DNA of 43,394 bases. Source: Thermoplasmata archaeon M9B2D. Lineage in GTDB: Archaea; Thermoplasmatota; E2; DHVEG-1. The notes under the pieces were generated by a model. The model was not told the DNA's origin, searched no databases, and was given only the letters and a program-made list of their open reading frames with translations. A program made the translations under genes and the position numbers. The stretch is from the NCBI GenBank assembly GCA_002900555.1, contig MUGD01000026.1, positions 1 through 43,394 on the forward strand, read 5' to 3'. Below, piece by piece: positions 23,780-32,013 of the stretch (positions are counted from its first letter, which is position 1; each line of letters opens with the position of its first letter).

Positions 23780-24542
23780 TTAACTGATTTCGCCGCTGAG
23801 ATAGGCTTTTGTTTCAGCGTTCTTGGGGTTATTGAAGAACTCATCTGCAGGACCATGTTCTATGACCTGACCAAAATACAAAAAGATGATGTAATCTGCG
23901 ACACGTTTTGCCTGACGAAGTGTGTGCGTCACTAAGATGACGGTATATTCTTTTTTTAATTTTAACAGCAGATTTTCTATCTGTTTGGGCAAGAGGGTCC
24001 AATGCCGAGGTTGGCTCATCGCAAAGGACGACCTCTGGTTTTACCGCGATTGCTCTCGCCAGGCAGAGGCGCTGCTGCTGACCGACAGAAAGACCAGCGG
24101 CAGGTTCATGCAGACGGTCTTTTACCTCGTTCCAGAGACCAACTTCTATCAGACAGTACTCGACTATCTTGTTTAATTCCTCTCCTTTTTTCTTATGATG
24201 AATCCGCAGTCCGTACGCGACGTTTTCATAAATCGACATCGGGAGAGGATATGGTTTTTGAGAGAGTAACCCCATCTTTTTTCGGACATCCGGTACATCC
24301 AAGCGTGATCTAAGAATATCGATACCATCAACCATGATTTCCCCAGTGATCTTTACATCCTCTCGAAGATCAAGCAGTCTGTTAAAGGATTTCAGCAAGG
24401 TGGTCTTACCGCATCCTGATGGGCCGATGATGGCGGTTAGTTGCTTCGCAGGTATTTTGATGTTCACGTCTTTAATGACATAATTTTTACTATAATAGAC
24501 GCTTAAGTTTTTGGTTTCAATCTGAAACTCCGATGGCACCAT
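23780..24542 (-). pseudogene. pstB: Phosphate ABC transporter ATP-binding protein PstB, reading frame broken once
   Basis: The first frame gives a normal PstB through Walker A (GPSGCGKTT), Q-loop, signature (LSVGQQQRL) and Walker B (VVLCDEPTSALDPLA). It then goes out of frame near 23983-23990, between the codons for DPLA and an IENLLLKLKKEYTVILVTH segment found in the neighbouring frame. That second piece completes the H-loop and the family C-terminus (FGQVIEHGPADEFF). Compared with PstB consensus the junction lacks two bases. All catalytic motifs survive if the frame is restored. This is either a genuine mutation or a sequencing/assembly error. The start at ATG 24542 follows a GGAGATGAGG site; ATG 24557 is also in frame. 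Confidence 0.85.
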
Positions 24543-24560
24543 AATCTCATTCCTCATCTC

Positions 24561-25406
24561 CTAGGGTATGATATGTTTTGTAAATCGTTTCGATAGGAGT
24601 CTTGATAGGATACTTATGACAAGAACGATAAGGAGAAGTATGAAGGCTGAAGCAAACGCCTTTGGTTGACCTGAGGGAAGCGAGTACAAGTTAAAGATCA
24701 TCGTCGGCAATGCTGCTGTGGAGTCGAACAACGAGGTGGGAATTCGATTGGAGAACCCTGCGGTGAAGAGAATCGATGCAGCATCTCCAATCCCACGACC
24801 CAAACCAAGTAGAATGCCTGCAAGTATCCCAGGGAATGCTTGTCTGCGTATGACTTTGTATGCTGTCTCAAATTTTGTTGATCCTAAGGAGTATGCTCCT
24901 TCCTTTAGTCCCATTGGCACCATTTTGATTGCTTCATCCATATATCTGGTGATGATTGGGATTTGAAGCAGTGTTAATGCGATGATACCCACAACAAGCG
25001 ACGACCCCATACCAAGATAAATCATTATCATCAAACAGAAAATTCCATAGACTATTGAAGGAATCCCCCAAAGCACGTCTAATGTGAATCGAATGAACCC
25101 TGACATCCACCCAGGAGTAAATTCTCTCTGAAGGTACAAGGCTATCCCAAGGCTGATGAAACACGCTAAACCAGTAGCAGGGAGGGCAAGTAGAAGTGAC
25201 CCAACGATCGCGTTAAGAATACCTCCTCCAAGAGCATCGCTTGGATCAGGAGTCTGTGTTATCATTTCAAGGCTAAGGGATGATACTCCATGGTACATGA
25301 CAAGGCTAAAGATGATTAATAGACTGCCGACAACGATGCAAACAGAAAGAATCATGAGAATCTTGAAAAACTGTTCTTCAAAAGTACGGCTGTTCAGGTG
25401 TTCCAC
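24561..25406 (-). CDS. pstA: Phosphate ABC transporter permease PstA
   Basis: A 281-residue permease with six predicted helices. The binding-protein-dependent transport loop is EGAYSLGSTKFETAYKVIRRQAFPGILAGILLGLGRGIGDAAS near 165-210, with the conserved EAA-like Gly. It forms the membrane channel with PstC for high-affinity phosphate uptake. Its start overlaps the end of pstC by 13 bases and pstB follows almost immediately. Confidence 0.94.
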   Translation of the reverse strand: MEHLNSRTFEEQFFKILMILSVCIVVGSLLIIFSLVMYHGVSSLSLEMITQTPDPSDALGGGILNAIVGSLLLALPATGLACFISLGIALYLQREFTPGWMSGFIRFTLDVLWGIPSIVYGIFCLMIMIYLGMGSSLVVGIIALTLLQIPIITRYMDEAIKMVPMGLKEGAYSLGSTKFETAYKVIRRQAFPGILAGILLGLGRGIGDAASILFTAGFSNRIPTSLFDSTAALPTMIFNLYSLPSGQPKAFASAFILLLIVLVISILSRLLSKRFTKHIIP

Positions 25407-26287
25407 CTCTTTTTAGCTCGTCGTAACACAAGGACACCAAGGAAATTGAAGAGAAACACAACAAAGAAGAGGATCAAAGCAACCAGCATCAGGGCAGATT
25501 CGTACAGAGGAATTGACATAAGCTCACCATATCTCGAAGCAATCAATGATGCTAGTGTCTCCCCAGGTGAAAATATCGAGGAGGGGATGCGTGGGATACC
25601 ACCAACGACCATATTGACCGCGATTGTCTCACCAAACGCTCGTCCAAACCCAAGGAGTATCGCAGCAAGTATGTTTGGGCCAGAGGCACGAAACATAACT
25701 TTTTTTACGGTCTCCCATTTCGTCGCACCGATAGAGAGAGATGCTTCCTTTAATTCAAGGGGGATTGCGCTAAACGATTCAACACAAAGGGAGATGATAA
25801 TGGGAAAAACCATGATTGCCAAGGTAATTGCAGCAGTAAAGATGCAAAGACCAGTGCTCTGTACGCCAAACAAAGGGGCGATGATGTTCTTAACAAGTGG
25901 GACAAGCAGAAGAAACGAACATAGTCCGTATACGACAGAGGGCACGCCAGCAAGGACATCAAGGAATGGACGGAGAATCCTTCGAATCTTTCTTGGAGCA
26001 TATTCGGCGATATAAATCGCAGTTAATAAGGAGATTGGAATGGCTATCAGCAAAGCGATTCCTGTGACCAATATCGTCCCGATTATAATAGCAGCAAGAC
26101 CAAAATTACCTGTATCAGGGTTCCAGGTTGGGGAAAACAAGATATCAACCAAAGAGCTGGACTGCAGAACTAACGATGATTTAAACAGAAGGAGAAGGAT
26201 AATAAAAAAAAATAAAAAGGAGATAAAAAGCATCGCAAGAAGCATCATTTTTGTCCCAATTACGTCACGCCATTTTCGTAGATTCAT
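25394..26287 (-). CDS. pstC: Phosphate ABC transporter permease PstC
   Basis: A 297-residue permease with six helices. The EAA loop is KEASLSIGATKWETVKKVMF followed by GFGRAFGETIAVNMVVG, the usual PstC signature including Arg and Glu. The first periplasmic loop contains SPTWNPDTGNFG, also typical. It pairs with PstA. The gene starts 52 bases after pstS, and its end overlaps pstA by 13 bases, so the operon order is pstS, pstC, pstA, pstB. Confidence 0.95.
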   Translation of the reverse strand: MNLRKWRDVIGTKMMLLAMLFISFLFFFIILLLLFKSSLVLQSSSLVDILFSPTWNPDTGNFGLAAIIIGTILVTGIALLIAIPISLLTAIYIAEYAPRKIRRILRPFLDVLAGVPSVVYGLCSFLLLVPLVKNIIAPLFGVQSTGLCIFTAAITLAIMVFPIIISLCVESFSAIPLELKEASLSIGATKWETVKKVMFRASGPNILAAILLGFGRAFGETIAVNMVVGGIPRIPSSIFSPGETLASLIASRYGELMSIPLYESALMLVALILFFVVFLFNFLGVLVLRRAKKRWNT

Positions 26288-26339
26288 GCTTTTATTAACT
26301 TCCTTTCTTTTTTTTGTTTGAAACTACAATCGACACTGA

Positions 26340-27362
26340 TTATTGAATCTCTGGTCGTGTCCCACTCTCAAGATACTGCAATTGTGTTGCAATGATCAAA
26401 TCAGATAAAGGCACGTATCCAGCATCTAGGACATACTGCTGTCCCTCAACGAGTATCCAGTGAACAAAATCTTTTACGATACCTGTGAAGTTATTAGCGG
26501 TGACAAGGTGCAGAGGACGTGCAGGGGGGGAGGGATAGATGTTGTTGTTAATTGCAGTGACAATGGAGGTTCTATTTGCGTAAACCCTCTCATAGTCATC
26601 AAGTGTGCCGTTTTCATTGAGATCGATAGGGACCGGGAGGATTCCATCCGCTGGAACCCTCGTTCCATCTGCAAGTGTTTTTGTATAAACGTATGCGATG
26701 TTATTGAACCCAATCCCGTATTGTTCCCGCTGTATGGTCGCGGCAAGAGTATTGTCACCATTTACCGCTGAGATCCTGTCTAAATCAACTTGGGACCCAA
26801 GATCATTTTGTGTATAATCCCCTAGGTATTGTGCCCATGTTTCAGCAGCGCCACAGGAATCTGATCGTATATAAACGATAATATTTTGTGTAACGTTTTT
26901 ATCCCCAACAAGTTGACCCCATGTCTTTATAGTCCCAGTGATGAAAATATCTTTAAACTGCTGTCTTGTCAGACCGGTAGAAAGGATGGTGTCGATGACT
27001 GGATTGTCTGCATTTATCGTTGCGACGACGGCGTCTTTTACCACAGATACCCAAAAGGCACCTTGATCGATCTCTGACTGGTGTATCTCCCGAGATACCA
27101 TCCCAATATCGCAGAGTCCTTTTAATGCGTCTGCCATACCAGCTCCTGCGCCATTTGCATTGATATCGATTGTGATTTCCGGGTGAACTTTTTTATACTC
27201 TGAAGCCCATTTTTCCATCATTGGAGTGAGTGCAAACGCTCCTTCAATTTTGATGGTATTTTTCTGTTGAGTCGTACAACCGGAGAATGCAGTTACAAAA
27301 AAAATCCCTACGATGATTAAAATACTAATAGACATCAAATGATGTGTTTCATTTTTTTTCAT
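26340..27362 (-). CDS. pstS: Phosphate ABC transporter substrate-binding lipoprotein PstS
   Basis: The 340-residue protein has a lipoprotein signal ending FSGC near residue 28. The mature part begins with IKIEGAFALTPMMEKWASEY and has the PstS-type NANGAGAGMADAL motif, in which GxGAG-like residues bind phosphate, followed by DIGMVSREI and the RSDSCGAAETW segment. A DLNENGTLDDYER insertion near 248-260 resembles an acidic calcium-binding-like loop. It delivers phosphate to PstCAB. A TATA box lies at 27429-27434 and a nested inverted-repeat array just upstream of it suggests regulation. Confidence 0.93.
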   Translation of the reverse strand: MKKNETHHLMSISILIIVGIFFVTAFSGCTTQQKNTIKIEGAFALTPMMEKWASEYKKVHPEITIDINANGAGAGMADALKGLCDIGMVSREIHQSEIDQGAFWVSVVKDAVVATINADNPVIDTILSTGLTRQQFKDIFITGTIKTWGQLVGDKNVTQNIIVYIRSDSCGAAETWAQYLGDYTQNDLGSQVDLDRISAVNGDNTLAATIQREQYGIGFNNIAYVYTKTLADGTRVPADGILPVPIDLNENGTLDDYERVYANRTSIVTAINNNIYPSPPARPLHLVTANNFTGIVKDFVHWILVEGQQYVLDAGYVPLSDLIIATQLQYLESGTRPEIQ

Positions 27363-27428
27363 ATGTTTCCCCCAAGCAATTTATTGCTAAGCAATGTCTT
27401 GCCATACGTACTGTTATAGATGTAGAAC

Positions 27429-27434
27429 TATAAA
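27429..27434 (-). promoter_or_regulatory. TATA box of the pst operon
   Basis: The minus strand reads TTTATA within ATTATTTATAG, about 70 bases before the pstS ATG, predicting a leader of about 40 bases. The repeat array at 27439-27477 lies directly upstream of it. Confidence 0.55.
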
Positions 27435-27438
27435 TAAT

Positions 27439-27477
27439 TATTGGTAACTATTGGTTTTTTACCAATATTATTCCAAT
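27439..27477. promoter_or_regulatory. Nested inverted-repeat operator-like array upstream of pstS
   Basis: TATTGGTA (27439-27446) recurs as TATTGGT (27449-27455), exactly ten bases on, and is mirrored by ACCAATA (27461-27467) after a T5 spacer and by CCAAT (27473-27477). The four half-sites are about one helical turn apart and form two nested inverted pairs on the same DNA face. The array abuts the pst TATA box and lies between pstS and the divergent zinc-ribbon gene. Confidence 0.5.
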
Positions 27478-27578
27478 TTCCTTTAATGTATCCTTATAGC
27501 GAGATAAAAAGACAGTTTGTAAAAAACGATTTCAAAAAAAAATTAGTTTAATAACTCGAACAGGATTACATTCGTAAT

Positions 27579-27761
27579 ATGTCTAGAAGAGCCTACCGAG
27601 AAATACTTGGACTTGCAAATCTTACATGCCCTAAATGCGGAAGTCGAAATGTCATGTCACTGCGTGGAGAGATTATCGCAGGAAAACATATGGCCCATGA
27701 ATGCAAGTGCAACGACTGCGATTTTGATTTTCTTGTCTCATGCAACACGATAAAAACATAA
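27579..27761 (+). CDS. Small zinc-ribbon protein, function unknown
   Basis: A 60-residue protein with CPKC (Cys17/Cys20) and a second pair in ECKCNDC (Cys44/Cys47, with an extra Cys42), a typical zinc ribbon. An RRAYRE basic N-terminus and an acidic FDF stretch flank it. A TATA-like TTTAATA about 30 bases upstream predicts a leaderless transcript. It is divergent from the pst operon. Such short ribbons are common in archaea and no specific role can be given. Confidence 0.65.
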   Translation: MSRRAYREILGLANLTCPKCGSRNVMSLRGEIIAGKHMAHECKCNDCDFDFLVSCNTIKT

Positions 27762-27793
27762 ATCAATCTATTGAAAAAACAAAGAAAATCCTT

Positions 27794-28258
27794 TTATCGT
27801 TTTAACCATACCTTTAAGTGGTTATTCTTCTGCTTTACCACAGTTTTTGCATCGATTTTGTTCTCCCGTGCAAGCCACCCAATTGCTAAATACACGTCAT
27901 TCACATTAATCTTTGTCAATCGTGAAAGAGAAGAAATATTAATTTCTCGTTGCCGCTCTGAAAGAACAGACCAGATTTTACCAGCATCTGTTCCAATTTG
28001 TTCAACAAGATTTGTCCCACCAATCTTATACACGGTACCATTACGACAAATCTTATTTTCTCTTGCAAGCCAACCGACCGCAGCGCGTATTTGACGATCT
28101 TCCAATAATGTGAAATTCATCAATTTTGTCTCAGAGAGCGGGCCTTTTTGATTCAACATCTGCCAAACTTTCCCTGCGTTTTGACCGAATTCATCGATGA
28201 CGGAGCTTATACGATACCACCTCAACCAAATACGTATATCCGAGATGATTAAATACAT
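27794..28258 (-). CDS. Tandem winged-helix (DUF2582-type) protein
   Basis: The 154-residue protein consists of two similar halves. Each has G.xAGK(V/I)W..L followed by a helix-turn and ending in (A/I)xGWLARENKI: residues about 25-75 (GQNAGKVWQML, then AAVGWLARENKI) and about 88-140 (GTDAGKIWSVLSERQ, then LAIGWLARENKI). This is the DUF2582 winged-helix family. Small winged-helix proteins usually bind nucleic acid, but the target is unknown. The basic C-terminus (KNNHLKVWLKR) fits this. A TATA-like ATATATCA at about 28300 precedes it. An upstream start could be chosen differently because the first 20 residues are not conserved-looking. Confidence 0.8.
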   Translation of the reverse strand: MYLIISDIRIWLRWYRISSVIDEFGQNAGKVWQMLNQKGPLSETKLMNFTLLEDRQIRAAVGWLARENKICRNGTVYKIGGTNLVEQIGTDAGKIWSVLSERQREINISSLSRLTKINVNDVYLAIGWLARENKIDAKTVVKQKNNHLKVWLKR

Positions 28259-28425
28259 TATGAATCCAATGCCATCAAATCTCTTTAGTACCTAGCCTAT
28301 TGATATATTGTTCTTTTAACTACCTTAACTCTTATGAGTAGATATTTATCAATATATTGAAAGCCATTTCTAGGCACCGAAGTATTTTGGGACCGTACTC
28401 TACACAGTTGACCCAGGAGGTTAAC

Positions 28426-28500
28426 ATGAACTTTTTTTATTATTGTATTTTCCTTTTCTCTTGCGGAAGCTCTAACTTTCTTGGTGATTTTTTGATTTAA
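28426..28500 (+). CDS. Possible 24-residue micro-ORF with strong Shine-Dalgarno
   Basis: An ATG lies six bases after AGGAGGT and opens a 24-codon frame whose product is mostly aromatic and hydrophobic (MNFFYYCIFLFSCG). The perfect ribosome binding site is the best reason to mention it; length and composition are against a stable protein. It ends 300 bases before L3 and could be a chance ORF. Confidence 0.2.
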   Translation: MNFFYYCIFLFSCGSSNFLGDFLI

Positions 28501-28633
28501 TCCTCAGTTTTTTGTCTCTGTTTTGTTGTTTTGACGCTGAAAATCAATATCCTCTTTTCCTAGATCTACGAATTATGGTATGTTTTCTAAAATCTTTGTC
28601 CTACTTTCGGAACTACTGGCAACAGCAACAACA

Positions 28634-28641
28634 TTTATATA
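28634..28641 (+). promoter_or_regulatory. TATA box of the ribosomal superoperon
   Basis: TTTATATA is a near-perfect archaeal TATA box. The predicted transcript start is about 28660-28668, giving a leader of about 140 bases before the L3 ATG, which is unusually long for this organism where many first genes look leaderless. Confidence 0.6.
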
Positions 28642-28665
28642 CCAATTCTTTTATGCCTTACTTCC

Positions 28666-28741
28666 TGTCTTGACCAGACATGATCGGGCAATTCCATAAG
28701 AATCCCGGTAAGAAACAATCCTCATGACTTTTGATTGTTTC
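28666..28741 (+). promoter_or_regulatory. Three consecutive stem-loops in the L3 operon leader
   Basis: Hairpin 1 is TGTCT/AGACA (28666-28680) around loop TGACC. Hairpin 2 is CGGG-CA-ATTC / GAAT-CCCG (28685-28707), two four-pair stems with a two-base bulge. Hairpin 3 is a perfect nine-pair GAAACAATC/GATTGTTTC (28712-28741) with a 12-base loop. They start where transcription is predicted to begin. An autoregulatory r-protein site is one possible use. Confidence 0.45.
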
Positions 28742-28807
28742 GGAAGTGTCACGGTTAAGATACAAATAAACCATTAATAGGTACAAGATAAGAACAGAGG
28801 ATATATT

Positions 28808-29800
28808 ATGCCAGATATCCACCATCCAAAACGAGGGTCACATGGCTATTGGCCACGGAAACGAGCAAAAACAGAAACACCCCACATCAAATCCTGGGCT
28901 GAAGGGAATGACAAACCAAAAATCCAAGGATTCTTTGGATATAAGGCCGGCATGACCCATGCATTCATCGTCGATTACCGACCGACTTCAACAACGTCAG
29001 GCAGAGAAGTCAAGATGGCGGTCACCGTTGTCGAAACGCCACCAATGAAGGTAGCGGCAGTACGGGCATACCAGAAATCTGCATACGGGTTACAATGTGT
29101 TGGTGAAATCTGGGCGGAGAAACTTGATGCAGACTTATCACGCAGGATACCTCTTGTGAAAAATCAAAAAGAGCAAAAGTGGGATATCACCAAAGATGCT
29201 GACGAAATACGAGTAATCATATACACACAGCCAAAGCTGATCACCGGAACGACCAAGAAAGCCCCGGAGATAAGCGAGGTAAAAATCGGTGGCGGGTCCA
29301 TTGAAGATCAAATCACCTACGCAAAAGAAATCCTTGGAAAGGAACTGAAAATAAACGATGTTGTCAAAGAAGGAGACATGCTTGATACCATTGCCGTCAC
29401 CAAGGGAAAAGGGTGGCAAGGGACCATCAAAAGACATCATGTAAAACTCTTACATCATAAAAACTCAAAACACCGAAGAATGATTGGTACCGCCGGTTCA
29501 TGGCATCCCAGCTGGGTGCAAGCAACAGTACCCCAAGCAGGACAAATGGGATACCATCAACGAACTGAGTATAATAAACGTGTCTTGAAAATCGGGGAAA
29601 ACGGAGAGGAAATCACTCCTGCTGGCGGGTTCCCAAATTATGGGGTGATCCGAAACTCCTACATCCTTATCCATGGTTCAATCCCCGGACCAGTCAAACG
29701 ACTCATTGGAATGCGAGACGCGGTCCGGTATCAACGTGGTGTGAAAATCCAAAAAGCCGAAATCACCTATGTCTCAACAACCAGTAAACAAGGAGCATAA
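28808..29800 (+). CDS. rpl3: Large ribosomal subunit protein L3 (uL3)
   Basis: The 330-residue length is normal for archaeal L3. It opens with the usual HHPKRGSHGYWPRKRAKTE region, and has GYKAGMTHAF near 43, the VTKGKGWQGTIKRHHVK region near 195, and the GTAGSWHPSWVQ and PAGGFPNYG loops that reach the peptidyl transferase centre. It is the first gene of the superoperon and starts 3 bases before L4 begins. A GAGG lies about 10 bases before the ATG. Confidence 0.98.
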   Translation: MPDIHHPKRGSHGYWPRKRAKTETPHIKSWAEGNDKPKIQGFFGYKAGMTHAFIVDYRPTSTTSGREVKMAVTVVETPPMKVAAVRAYQKSAYGLQCVGEIWAEKLDADLSRRIPLVKNQKEQKWDITKDADEIRVIIYTQPKLITGTTKKAPEISEVKIGGGSIEDQITYAKEILGKELKINDVVKEGDMLDTIAVTKGKGWQGTIKRHHVKLLHHKNSKHRRMIGTAGSWHPSWVQATVPQAGQMGYHQRTEYNKRVLKIGENGEEITPAGGFPNYGVIRNSYILIHGSIPGPVKRLIGMRDAVRYQRGVKIQKAEITYVSTTSKQGA

Positions 29801-29802
29801 TC

Positions 29803-30564
29803 ATGACGAAAGTGAATATCTATGGAATGGACGGAACAGTGAAGGAAAAAATCGATTTACCAAAAGTCTTTGAGACACCGTATCGTCCTGACATTATCAA
29901 GAAATCATTCGAGGTTACCCATTCAAACAAACGACAGCCCTATGGTTCAGATCCGTACGCGGGAACGAGACATGCGGTGGCATCGGTTGGAAAAGGCAGA
30001 GGAATGTCACGCGTACCCAGGTTGACACAAGGACGAGCCGCGGCACTGGCCCCCAATGTCGTCGGTGGGAGACGTGCACATCCACCTAAAGTAGAACGGA
30101 ACTGGAAGGAGAAAATCAACAAAAAAGAAAACCAGCTTGCAAGAAATTCAGCTCTGGCTGCGACTGCAACTAAAGAGGTTGTCGCAAAGAGAGGACATTC
30201 CTTCGACGAAAAAATCACCTTACCTGTCGTTATCGACGATGACTTTGAAAAGATTAAAAAGACAAAAGAAGTCATCGAAGTTCTGGAGAAAATCGGCATC
30301 TATTCTGATATCGAACGGGCAGCAAACGGAAGGCATATACGAGCAGGTAAGGGAAAAATGCGAGGGCGAAAATACCGTGAACCAACATCAATACTCATTG
30401 TAGCGACAAAAGAGGGGATAGAAAAAAGTTCCCAGAATCTTAGCGGTGTTGATATCACAAAACCACATCACCTGAATATTGAACACCTCGCTCCGGGTGG
30501 AATTGCCGGTAGACTTACTGTTTTTACCAAATCCGCGTTAGCAAAGATGGGAGGCGGAAAATAA
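29803..30564 (+). CDS. rpl4: Large ribosomal subunit protein L4 (uL4)
   Basis: A 253-residue L4 with the archaeal/eukaryotic signature YGSDPYAGTRHAVASVGKGRGMSRVPRLTQGRAAALAPNVVGGRRAHPP spanning 46-95, the loop that lines the exit tunnel, and GKGKMRGRKY near 182. The stop shares its last base with the L23 start (TAATG). L4 is a regulator of the S10 operon in bacteria; whether that is true here is unknown. Confidence 0.97.
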   Translation: MTKVNIYGMDGTVKEKIDLPKVFETPYRPDIIKKSFEVTHSNKRQPYGSDPYAGTRHAVASVGKGRGMSRVPRLTQGRAAALAPNVVGGRRAHPPKVERNWKEKINKKENQLARNSALAATATKEVVAKRGHSFDEKITLPVVIDDDFEKIKKTKEVIEVLEKIGIYSDIERAANGRHIRAGKGKMRGRKYREPTSILIVATKEGIEKSSQNLSGVDITKPHHLNIEHLAPGGIAGRLTVFTKSALAKMGGGK

Positions 30565-30827
30565 TGACGATGGACCCGTATTCAATCATCCTCTATCCAT
30601 TTGTGACGGAAAAATCAATGGGTCACATGGAGAAAGACAATGCATTAGAGTTTATGGTCAAAAGAACCGCCAATAAAGCGCTTATTAAAAAAGCAATTGA
30701 AAAGATGTTCTCCGTGAAAGTAAAATCAGTAAACACGCGGATAACGCCGAACGGAAAACACGCGACCGTTGTCTTCATGCCTGAATACAAGGCAGAGGAT
30801 CTCGGGATGCGCATAGGAGTGTTCTAA
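30564..30827 (+). CDS. rpl23: Large ribosomal subunit protein L23 (uL23)
   Basis: An 87-residue L23 with LYPFVTEKSM near the N-terminus, the FMVKRTANKALIKKAIEKMFSVKVKSVNT core and a C-terminus GMRIGVF. It binds at the exit tunnel and contacts SRP. I keep the start at 30564 because of the TAATG coupling with L4; an ATG two codons downstream is an alternative. Confidence 0.96.
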   Translation: MTMDPYSIILYPFVTEKSMGHMEKDNALEFMVKRTANKALIKKAIEKMFSVKVKSVNTRITPNGKHATVVFMPEYKAEDLGMRIGVF

Positions 30828-30838
30828 AGAGGTGAACC

Positions 30839-31546
30839 ATGGGAAAGAACCTTATCCAACAACGCCGAGGACGAGTCCGAGGTCGCTATAACGTCCCGTC
30901 ACATAAATATCGAGGAAATATTCACTATACCAACAAGAGAAACACAAAAGGGGTTGTTGAAGGACTCATTCATGACCCTGGTCGTAGTGCTCCTGTTGCT
31001 GAAGTACGAATGGAAGACAATAAAAAAGTACTGATGATAGCAACCGAGGGAACCTCCGTTGGTCATGAAGTGAAATTCACGGCAAGTAAAGCAGACTGTG
31101 AGCTTGGAAACATCATGCCGCTTGGTACTATCCCTGAAGGGTATCCTATTTACAACATTGAAATTACACCAGGGGACGGTGGGAAAATGGTACGAGCCGG
31201 TGGCAGTGGAGCGTATGTGATTTCTCATGACGCGAAAAAAACAATCATTCGACTCCCTTCTGGTCAATTCAAATCATTAGATTCATTATGTCGAGCAACA
31301 ATTGGAATCGCGGCCGGTGGTGGACGGCAGGAAAAACCGTTTATGAAAGCCGGTAAAAAATGGCATGCACAACGAGGAAAAGGAAGAAATTATCCGGTTG
31401 TTCGCGGTGTTGCGATGAACCCTGTGGACCATCCTCACGGCGGGGGAAGCCATCAACATATTGGTAAACCAAGCTGTGTCCCACGTGGTGCACCACCGGG
31501 TAGGAAAGTTGGGAATCTTTCTGCCCGAAGGACTGGAAGAAGGTAA
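30839..31546 (+). CDS. rpl2: Large ribosomal subunit protein L2 (uL2)
   Basis: The 235-residue protein starts GKNLIQQRRGRVRGRYNVPSHKYRG and has the conserved VRGVAMNPVDHPHGGG loop near 188-203, whose His residue lies near the peptidyl transferase centre. It has a GAGGTGA Shine-Dalgarno and normal archaeal length. It is followed by S19 after five bases. Confidence 0.98.
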   Translation: MGKNLIQQRRGRVRGRYNVPSHKYRGNIHYTNKRNTKGVVEGLIHDPGRSAPVAEVRMEDNKKVLMIATEGTSVGHEVKFTASKADCELGNIMPLGTIPEGYPIYNIEITPGDGGKMVRAGGSGAYVISHDAKKTIIRLPSGQFKSLDSLCRATIGIAAGGGRQEKPFMKAGKKWHAQRGKGRNYPVVRGVAMNPVDHPHGGGSHQHIGKPSCVPRGAPPGRKVGNLSARRTGRR

Positions 31547-31551
31547 TAGCT

Positions 31552-32007
31552 ATGGCGCAAATTAAATTTGGATCAGCAGCGAAAAGCAGACGGAAAAGAG
31601 AGAGGAAAAAAGTCGAGATTCGGAAAAAGGAGTTCCAATACCGAGGGAAGACCTTGGAGGAGCTTCAAAAACTCTCCCTTGAGGAATTATTACCGCTGCT
31701 TACTGCACGTTGTCGAAGGACCTTAAAAAAAGGATTGTCTAAAGATGAGAACAAACTCATGGACGATATCAAGAATGCAAAACAAGGGGATTTAATACGG
31801 ACGCACTGCAGAAACATGATCATCTTGCCAAATTTCGTTGGTCATAACATCCTTATCCATAACGGAAAAGAGTTTGAACGAGTGAACATACAGCCTCAGA
31901 TGATAGGACATTATCTGGGAGAGTTTGCGTTAACCCGTAAAAAAGTAAAACATACCGGCCCTGGTGTTGGAGCTACCAGAGGGTCTAAATTCATGCCATT
32001 GAAGTGA
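31552..32007 (+). CDS. rps19: Small ribosomal subunit protein S19 (uS19)
   Basis: The 151-residue product has the archaeal N-terminal extension rich in Lys/Arg and the core with RTHCRNMIILPNFVGHNILIHNGKEF and a C-terminus KHTGPGVGATRGSKF, which sits in the small-subunit head. A TAATAGCT-type gap of five bases separates it from L2. Confidence 0.97.
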   Translation: MAQIKFGSAAKSRRKRERKKVEIRKKEFQYRGKTLEELQKLSLEELLPLLTARCRRTLKKGLSKDENKLMDDIKNAKQGDLIRTHCRNMIILPNFVGHNILIHNGKEFERVNIQPQMIGHYLGEFALTRKKVKHTGPGVGATRGSKFMPLK

Positions 32008-32013
32008 TGAGCC

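Larger units (their letters stand above)
28259..28807. other. Intergenic region with divergent promoters and the L3 operon leader
   Basis: About 550 bases without a confident gene. The left end has the minus-strand promoter of the DUF2582 gene and two similar TATTGATATATTG / TATCAATATATTGA words near 28299 and 28347. The centre has a 24-codon ORF behind a perfect AGGAGG. The right end has a TATA box at 28634-28641 and a leader with three hairpins before L3. I found no SRP RNA, RNase P RNA or tRNA signature. Confidence 0.5.
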
